Part shown: positions 1 to 11,630 of the stretch, in pieces
How positions within the stretch are numbered: the stretch's first letter is position 1
How the letters are laid out: the number at the start of each line of letters is the position of its first letter
Origin: Strongyloides papillosus
Lineage: Eukaryota; Nematoda; Chromadorea; Rhabditida; Strongyloididae
NCBI GenBank assembly: GCA_005656395.1
Contig: SRSI01000072.1
Span: forward strand, 1 to 64,000
DNA: 64,000 nt
Direction: 5' to 3'
Notes under the pieces: generated by a model
What the model saw: the letters and a program-made list of their open reading frames with translations, nothing else
Database searches by the model: none
Told to the model about the DNA's origin: nothing
Made by a program: the position numbers and the translations under genes

Positions 1-448
1 GAACCATTTTTACTTGAAAAATAACCAATTAACTTAGCAACTGTGCTAACTGCTCTATGAGGATCATCTGTTCTTTGATGTAGATGTGCTTGATCTTCAA
101 TATATGTATTATTAATATAATGATCGAAATATGTATATATTGGAACTAAATTACACAATTTATAACTTGATGTTTAGTACAACCATATTGCCCTCCATTT
201 ATCTTAAACTGAAAATCAGCTGGAACTATTCCTATTTTAGTTAAATTATCTAGCCTATGTCCTGTTTTTTCTAGATCACTAGGATGGGTTGAATACGATG
301 TATCGTCCATTATATAATGAAATCCTACAAACAATGGTGTGATAACTTTACTGACAATTTCTTGTGCTTGTTGAAGAGTAATATCTATTGACACAAGATA
401 ATTAACTCCAAATACAAAAAGGAGAAATATTGAATGAAAACAAAACAT
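1..448 (-). pseudogene. Unrecognised secreted protein, 5' part, runs off window start, one frameshift
   Basis: The ATG at 448 starts a protein with a signal peptide of about 20 residues (hydrophobic core FLLFVFG), then a soluble domain containing TPLFVGFHYIMDD and IVPADF. The frame ends at 146. Homology to the plus-strand copy at 3141-3887 continues in a shifted frame from about 165 to base 1 (VPIYTYFDHY, then KLIGYF, matching VYFYYDCY and RLIGYY in the other copy). I therefore read one gene with a single-base frameshift near 160-170 that continues beyond the window. It is either a pseudogene or carries one sequencing error. I do not recognise the family, and no catalytic motif is visible. 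A 21-base intron at the break (GT...AG) was considered, but it is too short and does not restore the frame. The promoter side (449-530) resembles 2990-3045 inverted, so the duplication included upstream sequence. Confidence 0.6.
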
Positions 449-844
449 TGTAATATGAATGATAATCTATAAAAGAATTTCTCGCTTAAATAGATTATAA
501 CAAGTCATTACTTTTAATAAGTTTTTTTAAATAAAATAAAACATTTATGACATTTATATTTTCATTTGCACATAAAATTTTATATTGTTACTTAAACAAA
601 GAGCTTTCAAGCCATGGAATACTATATATTTGAGAATAAGATAAAAAATTATTTAAAAACTATTATTTTATTAATTTTTCTTGTGAAATTTAAATAAATC
701 AATGAACAATTATTACATTATTTAAAACTTTTTATTATTAAAATATTGTAATAAAAAATTTAATGTAAATATTAAAATAATTTTATTTTATTCGTAGAAT
801 ATTTTGCAAAGGTAAATTATAATTAAACATTTTTAGATTATTAA
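449..844. other. AT-rich intergenic, upstream of the gene at 1-448
   Basis: No ORF or repeat end was found. Bases 449-530 match, inverted, the sequence before the homologous pseudogene (around 2990-3045). This probably includes the old promoter. Confidence 0.4.
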
Positions 845-1554
845 ATATCTTTTCGTTATCAATTCAACTTTCTGTGTCTCCTTAGATAAAGCTTCTAATA
901 TACTTTTTTTAGAACGTCCAACTGTTCTTTTTATCAGAAGTCTATAAAATTTATTAGTTTCATTAAATCATCACTCATAACTTTTGCTAACAGTTTTACT
1001 CTTTTTCGAGAAAGAAAATCTTGATATTCCCACAGAATTCTAGCAGTTGAGTTACTTTTACTCTTCTTATATTTTTTTCTGTTTTGGTAGTGCCTTTTTT
1101 TAGTTTAACACATCTATGTAATATTCTTTTTTCTGCATTTACAATTCTTTTTAGTGATGTGTCAGTGAAATTTGTGGTTTCGTACCATATGTTAAAATTG
1201 GTCTTATATTTTGTAAGTATAAAAATGCTTTTTTCTTAACGTTATTAGATCTCTCCATGAGTGACATGAGATTTCTACAAGTTATTTCAATATTTTTGAT
1301 TCTTGTTGAGATTTCTAAGTTTTCATGATTTTTATTAAATTATAACCATTGTCCCAGATATCTATTTTTCTGGGTAACTTGAAAATCGGATTGACAGTAC
1401 CACTGTTTGTTAGTGTTTCTGTCATAAGATTGTTTAGCTGCAAATCCGCTTCTTCAGAATATTTCTCTTGGCTTTTAGCTAAACATTCAGAAGTATTTTT
1501 TCTAGTGCTGAAGATAGCGATATCATCTGCATATGCTAAGTAGAACAATTTTGT
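845..1554 (-). pseudogene. Decayed LINE (non-LTR) reverse transcriptase fragment
   Basis: Reading the minus strand from 1554 gives FYLAYADDIAIFS, the RT catalytic box with the YADD tetrad of non-LTR elements. After several frame changes comes RPILTYG (near 1200), typical of the RT thumb region of LINE-type elements, then NAEKRILHR and a basic C-terminal stretch down to about 845. There are multiple stops and frameshifts, so it is dead. Upstream fingers and palm motifs, an endonuclease and a poly-A tail were not found. It is only a 3' part of ORF2. The clade (R1, Jockey, RTE or other) cannot be told by eye. It lies between the two inverted copies of the unknown secreted gene and may have arrived after that duplication. 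Confidence 0.7.
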
Positions 1555-2304
1555 AAAGTTATCATTATCGGAATTTTTTATTCTTAAAATATCATTTTAA
1601 TTATTTGATGATAAATCATTCTTCATGTAAATAATTTTTTTCTAATATGGAGATAATTCTATGCAGGAAGTTTGTGCATAAACTTTATAATAGGAAATCC
1701 TGTGTGGACATCATTATATATTTAAGTTACAAAAACATAAGTCTATGATTTTATTCTACTGTAAATCTAAATTGAGTTTAGATACTTTTTAAGTACCTAA
1801 ATATAAGTTTTTAGAGAAAAAATAAATTTGATAGGTTGAGAACTCTAAAAAAATATGTAAAAATATTACAATATAAAACAACTCTTTATATTTTAAAATT
1901 AACTTTTTAAAGATGAATATGATATTTCTTTAAGTTTATATTTTATATAGTAAACTTAACTTATTCATTTTTATCAATATAATCACTAACAAATGTTTGT
2001 AAAAATTCTCAAAATACCATGAAGAGTGCATAAAAAATTTTAGGAATTTTTATTCATTTTTAATTTGGATTCAAAATTAGATATACTTTTTGATTTCTAA
2101 ATACAAATATTTATTTTAAAATGTTTTGAACAGTAACCTTTTTTGACTTTTATTTCATACTAATAGACATAGTTTGAGAACGAAACCTGAGATTTGTGTG
2201 GTAATTATTTTTCCCAAAAAGATGGTAGTAGCAACGATATTTTTATTAAAAAGTTTTAAACAAAAGAAATTCTTTAATTTTTATAATTTTTTAATGGGTA
2301 AAAT
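1555..2304. other. AT-rich intergenic, nothing recognised
   Basis: No ORF over 60 codons and no inverted or direct repeat was found by eye. Confidence 0.4.
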
Positions 2305-2738
2305 AAAGAAAAATATTTAAAGTATTTTTGTTGGTGACCTTCCCAGAAGATAAATGAACTCTTTTATATTCCACATAAATAAATCACAACTTTAATAAAT
2401 TTAATAAATGGCCACCTAGGGATACTAAATTAACTTAATTAACTCATTGACTTACTTATTAAAAACCTATGATCTCTTAAACACCTTCCAGAGATCCTTT
2501 ACTGTTCCTCAGTTTCAATACCCCTAGTGGACTAAAATTACAATAAGTTAATAAATATATAAAATTATATAAAAAATTATACAATACTTAAGATTTTTTC
2601 TACTCATATAATAATTTCAACTAAATGTTAAAAATCTCATCTTCCCAAATTTATCCATTCCTTCTTTTGTTTTAAGAGTTCATTAAGAATTTTAACACGA
2701 AAACAAAATTTGAATTACAATTAATTTACTATAATAAA
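2305..2738. repeat. Dispersed 435-base repeat, copy A (inverted relative to 8303-8740)
   Basis: The sequence from 2336 (GGTGACCTTCCCAG) through TGGCCACCTAGGGATAC, CCTTCCAGAGATCC and ACCCCTAGTGGACT to about 2735 is repeated as its reverse complement at 8303-8740, with small substitutions and indels. It has no ORF of note and no obvious terminal repeats. The family is unknown. Confidence 0.85.
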
Positions 2739-3140
2739 TTTTATAGAAATATTATTTTAATATTAACAATAATTTTTTTTGGCAATTTTAATTGTAAAAA
2801 GCTTCAAATAATCTAATACTTCATTTTTTGATTTGTTTAAGTTTTACAAAAAACTAATAAAAAACAGATAAAGAATATTTTTTAATTTTATTTGTCAAAA
2901 ATGTGGTATTCCTTTCTTTTCAAGCTCTTTTTGAAGTAACAGTATAAAATTTTTATGAAAATGCAAATATAAATATCATTTATAATAAATTTTATTTAAA
3001 GAAATTATTAAAAGTAATGGCTAGTTATAATCTTTATATAAACAAAAAATTTTAAAAAATTATTATATTTTTACAACGTTATATTTCATGTAATTTTCTT
3101 TCCATCTATAATAAAAATTAATTATCTTGCATGAAGGATT
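2739..3140. other. AT-rich spacer with remnant promoter of the pseudogene at 3141
   Basis: Bases about 2990-3045 match the region upstream of the gene at 448 (inverted). The piece that would hold the start codon and signal peptide has been lost or scrambled. Confidence 0.4.
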
Positions 3141-3887
3141 ACAATTGAGACAGCTAATGAAATTGTCAATCAAGTTCTTACTCCATTGTTTGTAGGATAC
3201 AAAAGTAGAATTATGGATACGAGATATTAATTTACTCCTGATGAACTTGAAGCATCCGGTTACACCATTGCAGCAGAAATCAAAATGGCTATAGTCCCAG
3301 CAGATTTTCACATTTTATTAAACGGAGAAAAATATGATTGTGTCAAAGAAGAAGTTAAAAAATTATGAAACATAAAATCTGTATATTTTTATTATGATTG
3401 CTACATGAAAGATTCAGTTGTTGCGAGAGATGTACTAGAAAAAAGGAGTATACATAGAGACCAGAGAACAGTTAACAGATTAATTGGCTATTATCCCCAT
3501 GAATCTGGTTTTTGTGGAGTTAATATAAATATTACACGTATTTTTACTGTTGATAATGCTCTAAATAGAAGAAATATGAGAATCTATATACCATCAGATG
3601 CCGATGCAATTAAAAATCAAAATGTTGTCAATCCTTCACGTTATGCTCATCTAGTAAGGCCTAATTTATTTTGGAGATGGTTAAATAATAATATAAATAA
3701 AGAAACATCATTACAACGTTATAGAGATTTATATAAACAAACAAAAGATGGTAAATCAGTTGATAAAAACAGATTATGTCCTGGTGATTTATATGGTGAA
3801 ACTACAGTTGATGATTACAAGGATAATTTACCTTTAATTGGAGATGAAATTCAAGTACCTAGAAAAAATTGTAACGTTATCTCCTAA
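3141..3887 (+). pseudogene. Unrecognised secreted-protein paralogue, two in-frame stops, no start
   Basis: One frame runs from 3141 to the TAA at 3885. It aligns with the gene at 1-448: TPLFVGYKSRIMD, IVPADFH, LNGEKYDC, then VYFYYDCY. It has a TAA near 3209 and a TGA near 3366. The TGA falls where the other copy has a Cys codon (TGT). The longest open part (3405-3887, 160 residues) covers the C-terminal half and shows what the minus-strand copy would encode beyond the window: a charged, Asn-rich soluble domain with isolated cysteines (GFCGVN, RLCPGD, KNC). No signal peptide remains. I do not recognise the family. Confidence 0.65.
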
Positions 3888-4984
3888 AGATACTGAATGT
3901 TAAAATTTCAATATCATAATGTAAGATGTTATATGTGATACATCATGTCACTTCTTATGAAAACATACAATAAAAAATTTTGTTATACTAATAGCAAGTT
4001 ACTCAGTTCTAAAAATTAACTAATACGATTAATTTTGTAACTGTTTTTGAATTTCTTATACATTGAGTTCTTTATTTATTTTTCAACAATAATATTTAAT
4101 TGCATTACTTTTGTCCGGTTGTGTTCAAAAATTTAAATCAATGGCTTTACAAATTTTTTCCCTAAGAAACAATTTAATGAACTAATGAATTATAAATTTT
4201 TCACTTTAAAATTCGTGAAAAAACAAAATTATATTGTCTTTTTTAAAAATATTGATTAAATTAGTCATAACTTAATAAAAACTTACAGATTGTTAATATT
4301 TTAAACTAACTCTACGGAGAGAATTTTATTAATTTAAATATTTATCTAATCATTTCATAAATTTTGTGTTACATATTTTAAAAACTATGGAATGTTACAA
4401 TTCTGTTTAAAAAAAATTCTTTTTTAGATGTTTAATATTAAAAAATATTGTTACGTGACATAGGAAAAATAAATTGCTAAATGCAGATTTTTCTATGAAA
4501 AAAGTAAAATGATAAATAGAAAATATAAATAAATATTAGGTTTATATTAGGTATATTTGATGTAAAAATAGCAAGTACAATATTGTTTAAATAAATTTTT
4601 GCAAAAATTTACTAAAAAATATATTATTCTTATTATGACATTTAAAATAGTATGAAAAATATAACTTAATATTTTATAGCAATTAATAATTTGATTTACT
4701 ATAAATTTTATCAACTAAAATATAGAACTAATTTTCTTCATTTTTTTACCTAAAATTAATAAAAAATGTTTCACTTTTAAATGTGACTGGGCAAATTAAT
4801 TGTGCTGCCAAAGAAATAGACTTTCCTTTTGTTAAAATAAGATTTCTGCAAATTGTGTGTGGAAATCAAATTCGTAGAGAGACTTGATAACGTCAAAATA
4901 TTTGTGATTTTGGATGTTCCGTAATTGTTAATTCGATTACAAAAGAAATAACATACTTAAAAGACAAACAGAACAAATTCAAAA
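3888..4984. other. AT-rich intergenic
   Basis: No supported gene. A stretch near 4790-4900 is slightly less AT-rich and open for about 35 codons. It has no recognisable homology and I do not call it. Confidence 0.35.
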
Positions 4985-5615
4985 AAACCAATCTTCAGAT
5001 ATTTAGACATAAGCATTTAACTATTATCAATGATAATGTGTATCAGTAGCCATTTATCTGTCATAAAACTTATCAGTGATAAAATTTTGGCAAACTTCAT
5101 TAGTTACTCGGAGCATAGTATTTATTAAGTGATAAAGTTGCTTCTTAAGGATAAATAATAATATAAAATGTAATGTTTTATTGTGACAGATAGTAATGGA
5201 GAAATTATTCTAACTTTGATATTTTTGCATTAAGATTTAATAGAAAATTTATCAAAATTTTTGAAAAAATCTTTATTTTCTTCAATAAAAGAATATTAAG
5301 CATGTTTTGTTTCATTAATAATTAGAAATTTTTTTACAAATCTTCATACAAAAATATTAAATTTAAAGTTATTTTTCCATTCTTATCTGTAATTATATAA
5401 CATTGCATTTTTTTATCATTATTTATTGTTGAAAAAACGACTCTATCACAGATAAATTACTATTGCCAATCCGATGCTATGTTCCAAATGACCAGTGAAC
5501 TTTATCAGTTCTTGTCACTAATAAGTTTTATTACAAATTAATAGCTATTGATACGTATTATCATTGAAAATAAATAAGTTGCTATATTCGCTGATATTCT
5601 TCCTTAAGGGTATCA
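4985..5615. repeat. Imperfect foldback (possible old MITE)
   Basis: Bases about 5025-5150 (TCAATGATAATGTGTATCAG, ATAAAACTTATCAGTGA) are repeated in inverse orientation at about 5440-5590 (TCACTAATAAGTTTTAT, GATACGTATTATCATTG). The arms are roughly 120 bases with many mismatches. No coding sequence and no clear target duplication. Confidence 0.45.
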
Positions 5616-5734
5616 AATCAATGAAGCTATAAAATATTTACATATATATTGAGCAATACAAATATAGCAAAAATTATTTATATTCGAATTTTAATTAAAA
5701 AAATCAATTATATAAGTACTTTATGTTATCAAGA

Positions 5735-5885
5735 ATAGTAAATAAAATTTATCAGAAATTGTTATATAGACTTATTTCGTGCGATAAAATTTATCAAAAT
5801 ATTTAATAAAAGTTAACAAAGATCATTAGAATTTAATATATCTTTAATTTTTGATACTTTAGAATTATATAAAAATTTTAATTTT
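5735..5885 (+). promoter_or_regulatory. Shared promoter block of the basic-peptide genes (copy 1)
   Basis: It contains TATCAAAATATTTAA (5794), then TTTTTGATACTTT and TATATAAAAA at 5866, 50 bases before the start codon at 5919. The same ordered motifs precede the paralogues at 7908 and 13224. Confidence 0.65.
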
Positions 5886-5918
5886 GAATTAATATCATAA
5901 TTGTTACATCATATTACT

Positions 5919-6200
5919 ATGGTTTTTTCTAACCTCATTAAACAATTTATTTTTTTTTATACATTAATCCAATTTGTAAATTCCATATTACCTTTGGGAG
6001 GATCAAGTTTCACTGTGGGTTTTCGTGGTAGACCTGGACTTTTTAATTCTTATACATATAGTAAACGTAGACATACACCAGGAAGGAGACATAGTTGGCA
6101 TGAATTTTATGGTTTCAAACCTAAACAGACTAAACAGAGTAAAAAAACTAAAAAAACTCAAAAAAGAGTTAATAGTAAAACTCAAATGACCAGGCTGTAA
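5919..6200 (+). CDS. Small secreted basic peptide, paralogue 1 (93 aa)
   Basis: I place the start at the ATG at 5919 (MVFSNLIKQF), because the two paralogues begin at the equivalent methionine; the open frame starts earlier without an ATG. Residues 1-26 form a signal peptide (hydrophobic FIFFYTLIQFV, small residues before ILPLGG). The mature part is rich in Arg, Lys, Ser and Gly (GFRGRPGLFN, KRRHTPGRRH) and ends in a Lys-Thr-Gln run. It has no cysteine, so it is not a disulphide-stabilised peptide. Dibasic pairs (KR, RR) could be processing sites. The three paralogues (93, 92 and 99 aa) align over the signal peptide and share a promoter. The function is unknown; peptide precursor, antimicrobial and nucleic-acid-binding secreted protein are all possible. 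Confidence 0.72.
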   Translation: MVFSNLIKQFIFFYTLIQFVNSILPLGGSSFTVGFRGRPGLFNSYTYSKRRHTPGRRHSWHEFYGFKPKQTKQSKKTKKTQKRVNSKTQMTRL

Positions 6201-7065
6201 AGATAGCTATCATAAAGAAGAAAAAATTGAATATTATTAATGAAATAAATATAATACTTTTATTTTTTCAAAGTATTTATTTGTTTTTGTGATTGAAATT
6301 AACCAAGTAATATATTGTTTAAACTATTATTTTTATATAAATTGTAAATTTGATGTATTTTTTAGTTATTAATTAGATAACCGCCTGTCCTACTATTACT
6401 AAGTGAAAATTAAATAGAAAAAGTTACAATTTTTTTTGAATAATGCTAAAAAATGTATTATCTAAGGAAAAGAAGACATATAATTAAATTTCGTAAAGCC
6501 TAATAACTATAACACTAATTTGTTTATCAAAATTTTAATCAAATAATAATTTATCAGAAAGCAAACCTTGAAAACGAAAATTGATTTATTTAGAATAATC
6601 TATTCAATTTTTGTTGAAAATTTATTAAACTTTTAAAAAAAATTTCTATCAAATTTATTAACATTTTCAGAATGTATAAAAATTACTTAATTACTCAAAT
6701 ATTAGATAATAAATGAAAGCATTGTGTCTTTTTCCACTCTTTTAGAGATTGCATCAAGCACAGATAATTAAACTATTGCAAAAATAATATATTAATTTAT
6801 GTATTATTTAAATGCAAATAGATTTTGAAAATTTATTGCTAGTAAAGTTTAATCCTAACAAATATCAAACCATTTTAGTATAGCATGATAAATAAAACTT
6901 TCTTACAGAAAATGAATTCAAAAATATAGGTGTCTTTACAAAAATGGTAGATGGGAGATATAAATTAAATATTAACTTATTTCTAGAATTATTTAGTGTA
7001 AAAATAAACAGTTTCGAAATACCTCAATGATATCCACTAAAAGTTTCTAAAACAAGATGTAACAG
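6201..7065. other. 3' flank of peptide gene 1 and AT-rich intergenic
   Basis: The first 100 bases (TTATTTTTTCAAAGTATTTATT, 6260) resemble the 3' flank of paralogue 2 (8223), so the duplication included the 3' UTR. Nothing else was recognised. Confidence 0.45.
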
Positions 7066-7164
7066 GATAAAGCTACACTAGCCTGATTGGGTTAGTATGT
7101 ATTCACTCCCATCAAAATATAGGTAAATACATACTAGCCCAATAGAGCCAGTGTAGTTTTACCC
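7066..7164. repeat. Long hairpin, 40-base arms, 16-base loop
   Basis: The left arm (AAGCTACACTAGCC ... GGTTAGTATGTATTCAC) and right arm (GTAAATACATACTAGCCC ... CAGTGTAGTTTTAC) pair over about 40 bases with a few mismatches and a short loop. It could be a tiny MITE or a structured RNA. GC is clearly higher than the surroundings. Confidence 0.7.
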
Positions 7165-7719
7165 ATTTAACATATATTTTTAGTAGTTGAAAGAATTTTA
7201 ATAGTCAAAATTGTTTTCAATTGTCATAATTAATGTAATTTTTACCATAATTTTTTTAAATCAAATAATATAATATGCTTTCTAAAAAATTTTTATCTTT
7301 TTCTTGAAAATAAAAGAAAATGCCCCACTTTAAAGTGTGAATATCATAAAAAATTATATAAACTTAGAAGTAAGGACTTCAACCTTTGAAATAAGGTTTA
7401 TCAGGTAAAAAATTCAAATCAAATTAATAAGAGAGCTAAACAACATTGAAATTGATTTTGGAAGATATCTTTACGTTTATTAGAGTTTGTAGAAAAGATA
7501 GCAAGATTATGTTGTAAGTAAAAAAAATTAAGAGCAATTTTTTTCTAAAGTTTTCGGTTTTTTCTTTTAAAATTAAATGCATTTGATTTTTGAAACTTAA
7601 AATATGAGTGTAAAATATTGAAAATAAGCAATAGCCCAAAAATTGCTAATATTTAAACTAATATTTTTAAGGATAAAAAATTAAATTAATTTTAAATCTG
7701 CACCATTTTGTGTCACGAC
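7165..7719. other. AT-rich intergenic between peptide genes 1 and 2
   Basis: No supported ORF. Chance frames of about 60 codons are AT-driven. Confidence 0.4.
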
Positions 7720-7866
7720 AAATAGTATATGAAATATAGCAAAAAAATTATTAAATAAATTTACATCATTAAAATCATCTTATCAAAATATTTAACGGAA
7801 TCAAACAACGGTTATTTATAGGTATATTTTGTTAATTTTTGACACTTTCAATTATATAAAAAAAGA
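7720..7866 (+). promoter_or_regulatory. Shared promoter block (copy 2)
   Basis: Motifs in order: AATAGTATATGAAATATAGC (7722), TATCAAAATATTTAAC (7781), TTTTTGACACTTT, TATATAAAA (7853). The start codon lies 55 bases after the TATA box. Confidence 0.65.
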
Positions 7867-7907
7867 GTAATCTAAAATTGATAGTACGAGCATTATTCTA
7901 TATCGAT

Positions 7908-8186
7908 ATGAATTTTTCTAACCACATTAAACAGTATATTTTTTTAACTATCTTTATTTCATTTATTAATTTGGGAAAATCAATGATGTCAGGAGCACAT
8001 GCTAATTTTATGTATGCTGGAGGTTATCATAATAGAGAATTTCCAACACCTGTTGGAGGACAAAATGGTAGAAGTAGACATCTTAAACGACCTTCTCGAT
8101 TGAGTCAAAATAGTAGTCAAAAACAGCAAAATGTAATGAAGAAGTTTTTTGGAAAGTTGAGAAGAAGAAATTATCGAAAATTATAA
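7908..8186 (+). CDS. Small secreted basic peptide, paralogue 2 (92 aa)
   Basis: Starts at the ATG at 7908 (MNFSNHIKQY). The alignment with paralogue 1 (MVFSNLIKQF) fixes this start. The signal peptide covers residues 1-26 (IFLTIFISFINL, ending GKS), then MMSGAHANFMYAGGYH and a basic tail with GRSRHLKRPSR and a final KKFFGKLRRRNYRKL. There are no cysteines. The cluster KKFFGKLRRR is reminiscent of amphipathic cationic peptides, but this is only composition. The TATA box lies 55 bases upstream, inside a promoter block shared with the paralogues. The 3' flank runs straight into repeat copy B (8303). The product is probably exported by the secretory pathway; its role is unknown. Confidence 0.75.
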   Translation: MNFSNHIKQYIFLTIFISFINLGKSMMSGAHANFMYAGGYHNREFPTPVGGQNGRSRHLKRPSRLSQNSSQKQQNVMKKFFGKLRRRNYRKL

Positions 8187-8302
8187 ATAAATAAGTAATT
8201 ATCAAAATATAACAATTAAATTTTTATTTTTTCAAAATATTTATTTAATTTTGTTTTTAAAATGGGGTGAAAATTAAATTTTCCAAATTGTAATCTTCTA
8301 AT

Positions 8303-8740
8303 ACAATAGTAAATTAATTGTAATTCAAATTTTGTTTTCGTATTAAAATTCTTAATGAACCCTTAAAACAAAAGAAGGAATGGATAAATTTGGGAAGATG
8401 AGATTTTTAACATTTAGTTGAATTTATTATATGAGTAGAAAAAATCTTAAGTATTGTATATTTTTTTATTATTTTATATTTATTAACATATTGTAATTTT
8501 AGTCCACTAGGGGTATTGAAACTAAGGAAAAGCAAAGGATCTCTGGAAGGTGCTTAAGAGATCATAGGTTTTTAATAAGTAAGTTAATGAGTTAGTTAAA
8601 TTAATTTAGTATCCCTAGGTGGCCATTTATTAAATTTATTAAAATTGATTAAAGTTGTAATTTATTGGTGTGAAAAAATAAAAGAGTTTATTTATCTGCT
8701 GGGAAGGTCACCAACAAAATACTTTAAATATTTTTCTCAA
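8303..8740. repeat. Dispersed 435-base repeat, copy B
   Basis: Reverse complement of 2305-2738. The two copies face each other across about 5.6 kb that holds the pseudogene at 3141 and peptide genes 1 and 2. A 67-codon frame inside it is not supported as a gene. Confidence 0.85.
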
Positions 8741-8867
8741 TCTATACCTTCAGACAACCTTTATTCAATTAAAAAACAGCTTTTTTCTATTAATAGTACA
8801 AAAAAATCTACGGAGAATTTCTTCTGTAAATCGCAAAAAAGCTTTTAGATTGTGCAATTTGAGGAAA

Positions 8868-9075
8868 AACATTTTTTCTAACTTTGAGAAATATTATCCT
8901 TGAATTTTTTATAAAATAAGTCTTTGAATTCCCCAATTATAAATAAAATATTTAACATTGTTCTTTTAATCTACAGAAAAAAACCAAATATATATTTTCC
9001 TTTTATTGTTTTTTCTGAAATTCTAAAATTTCTTGCAATAATTTCTCTGTCGGCAAAAATTCACTGAATATTTTA
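8868..9075. repeat. Dispersed ~200-base repeat, copy 1
   Basis: It matches 58762-58970 in the same orientation (shared CTTGCAATAATTTCTCTGT-type core and AAATATTTAACAT block) with scattered differences. No coding potential. Confidence 0.55.
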
Positions 9076-10919
9076 ATAATATGAACAAAAAATTTGACTA
9101 GTCTCTATTTCTTTGAAAAATGTTAAAAAATGCTTTAAATGCCAAAAAACTTACAATTAAATTTTTATATCTAGTGATAATATTGTCGTTAACTGTATCA
9201 TGAAACGGTTTTAATTTAAAATTAATTTTCCATGGCACAATAAATGTTTATTGAATTAAATTCTGTAATAATACAATTATTAAAGTATAAACACAGTTAA
9301 ATACAAAAAATATATTATTAATAAAATAAGACATTAAACAATATCAAATCATTTAATATTGTATAAAAACTAAGACTAGTTATTTAAATGAATAAAAATG
9401 ATTTCTTAAATATTGAACATTTTATGTAAACATAAATGACAAAAATAAAGTATATAATAAAATAAATATTTAAATTATTTGGAGTAAAAATAAAAATAAG
9501 CTAGTTGTTAACAAAAGTTATTTAAGTTTATAAGGGCAAAGTTTGGTGCATATTTTTTATGCTTAAAAAAGTATAGACAGAAAATACTGTCTTCAATTAT
9601 TATGGCAATTATATTTTCGATTTATTCTTATTATTTTCAACTGCATTATATAATATTTTTCCTGAACATTTTCACTTTTTTCTTGAAAATAGTAAAAAAT
9701 ATTTCCTTTTTGTGTAAATCACACAGTCAGTAATTTAAATGAAAAAGTAATGGCTATGCAGTTAAAGCAAGATTGCTATCAATAGATAATTTTAATATTT
9801 AAAAAAAAATTTTACGTTCTTAACAGATGGAATATTTTGTCAAAATTTTTTATTTGTATGTATATAATAATCAAAAAATAATATCTGAACTTTATCACAA
9901 TTTATTTTTCTATTTATAACATTAATGATCTATGTTATTATTAAAAATTAATTAATTAAACTTTTATTAAATATTTATTTTTCATATTGAGAAACATAAA
10001 CTTTAAAAAATTTTCTATATAAGAATGGAAAAATTTTCAACTATATACAACAGTAACATTTTTCATTTTTGTGTATTCGTTTTATTATTTTAAGTAATAT
10101 CATTTATATTCGAAGAAGTAAAATAGATAATTATCCAGGCAACAGTCTTGCTAGAAATTAAACTATAACACTATTTTTTATACAGATATTTCCACATTTA
10201 AAGATCAAATTCATAGAAACTTAGACAAGCAAAGAAGAGGAAGTTTTAAATTGGTGTCGAACGATATTATTGAAGCTGACAAAAAAACAACACCGAAACA
10301 CTTGCCAATAGTCTAAGAGGAAATACGATTATTAAATATACATATCATGAATGTTAAGATGAAAAAAACACATAGATCGAAAAGATATGTCCACGAATTT
10401 TTATTAATTTTACAATTAGTGAAAATTCATTTGATTTTCTTAAATGTAATTTTTAATAAAAAAGTTTTAGTGAGTATTTAATACAAAATTTTATTACTTA
10501 ATTTTATAATTATTTTTTTCAGGTTACAATACAAAATTAGGAAAAAATAGTTTTAAGTAAAAAGTAAAGAAAAACAAAACAACATAAAGAATCCAAGAAA
10601 CATTTATTCCAGAATAATGATGCTATAACATATTAGATTACTTTAATTTTTTCCACAGTTTTTTAGATTTATTTACCAATAACTTACTGTGGAAATTTGT
10701 TTTTGTTGATAATTTATTAGTTTTATATGTTATAATTAAATAAAATATAAAATGATAAACAGCATATTTTTAGGTAAACATTTAATAAAATGATATTGTA
10801 TAGAATCACAAATGATATTTTTTGTAAAAAATACACATTTATTTTTTTTCAATATTCATAAAATAAATTTAAACATTATAGTAGTTTTTTTATTGATAAT
10901 AACTTTAGAATTAAATATA
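9076..10919. other. AT-rich intergenic
   Basis: Nothing firmly supported. A 45-codon open stretch near 10180-10315 is less AT-rich and follows a T-rich AG, so it could be an isolated exon remnant, but it matches nothing I recognise. Confidence 0.35.
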
Positions 10920-11630
10920 CATGAGTCATTCAATAAGTAAAGAGATAAATGGTTATAACTCAAAAATTTATTATTATAGTATAAATGCCATATTTTACTC
11001 ATTTTTCGACATAATCCCCTGCAACATTTATACACTTACCCCATCTTTCCACGAGTTTTTTTATTCTCATGGAAAGAAATTTTTATCTTGAGATCTTGGC
11101 TATTTCAATATTTTCCCTTTACCTCTTCACTGTCGTTAAATCTTACTTAATGTAAAAGTCTTTGAGAGGCCCAAAAAAATAAAATCTAATTGTTCAAGAT
11201 CTGGGCTATACTGTGAAGGTGACAAGATCTTTCAACCAAGCCGTTTCGCACCTTTTTTTTTACAATAGTTCAGTTTATTTTGAATTACTGAATGAACTGT
11301 GCTTACACTTGTATCACATTTTTTCAAAAATTCGGGAAGTTCATACAGCTTCTATCATATTGTTTAAGCGTTCGAGAGTAGATTTCAGAAAATTAACTAT
11401 TTTGAGACAAAAAATCTTATTATAAAATGTTGTTCTTCCAAAGTACATTTTTCGAAAGAAAATGCCATAATTAGATGGCAAAATATAGTTTATTTATGTA
11501 GGATTTTTGAAAATTATGAAAAAAACGATGAAAACGTTTTCTATTTTATGGTCTATTACTTACCATCGCTTTGATTTTGCTATTTTTTTACTTATGATGA
11601 TTTGTCTCTTTACTTATTGAATGATCCTCG
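10920..11630 (-). mobile_element. Dead mariner element with TIRs and TA target duplication
   Basis: The ends are CATGAGTCATTCAATAAGTA at 10920 and the inverse of CGAGGATCATTCAATAAGTA at 11630. They are nearly matching inverted repeats of about 45 bases flanked by TA. On the minus strand, LVERWGKCINVAGDYVEK (near 11060-11010) is the characteristic C-terminus of mariner transposases, and upstream fragments resemble the PL.. and EVK blocks of the family. The interior is deleted and carries stops, so no active transposase is possible. At about 710 bases it is roughly half the usual 1.3 kb. Confidence 0.85.

Noticed and set aside
3360..3372. TGA at a Cys position as a selenocysteine codon
   Set aside because: The same frame has another stop and no start, and no SECIS-like structure was seen downstream.
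8645..8848. 67-codon frame as a gene
   Set aside because: It mostly lies in the dispersed repeat and is not conserved in copy A.
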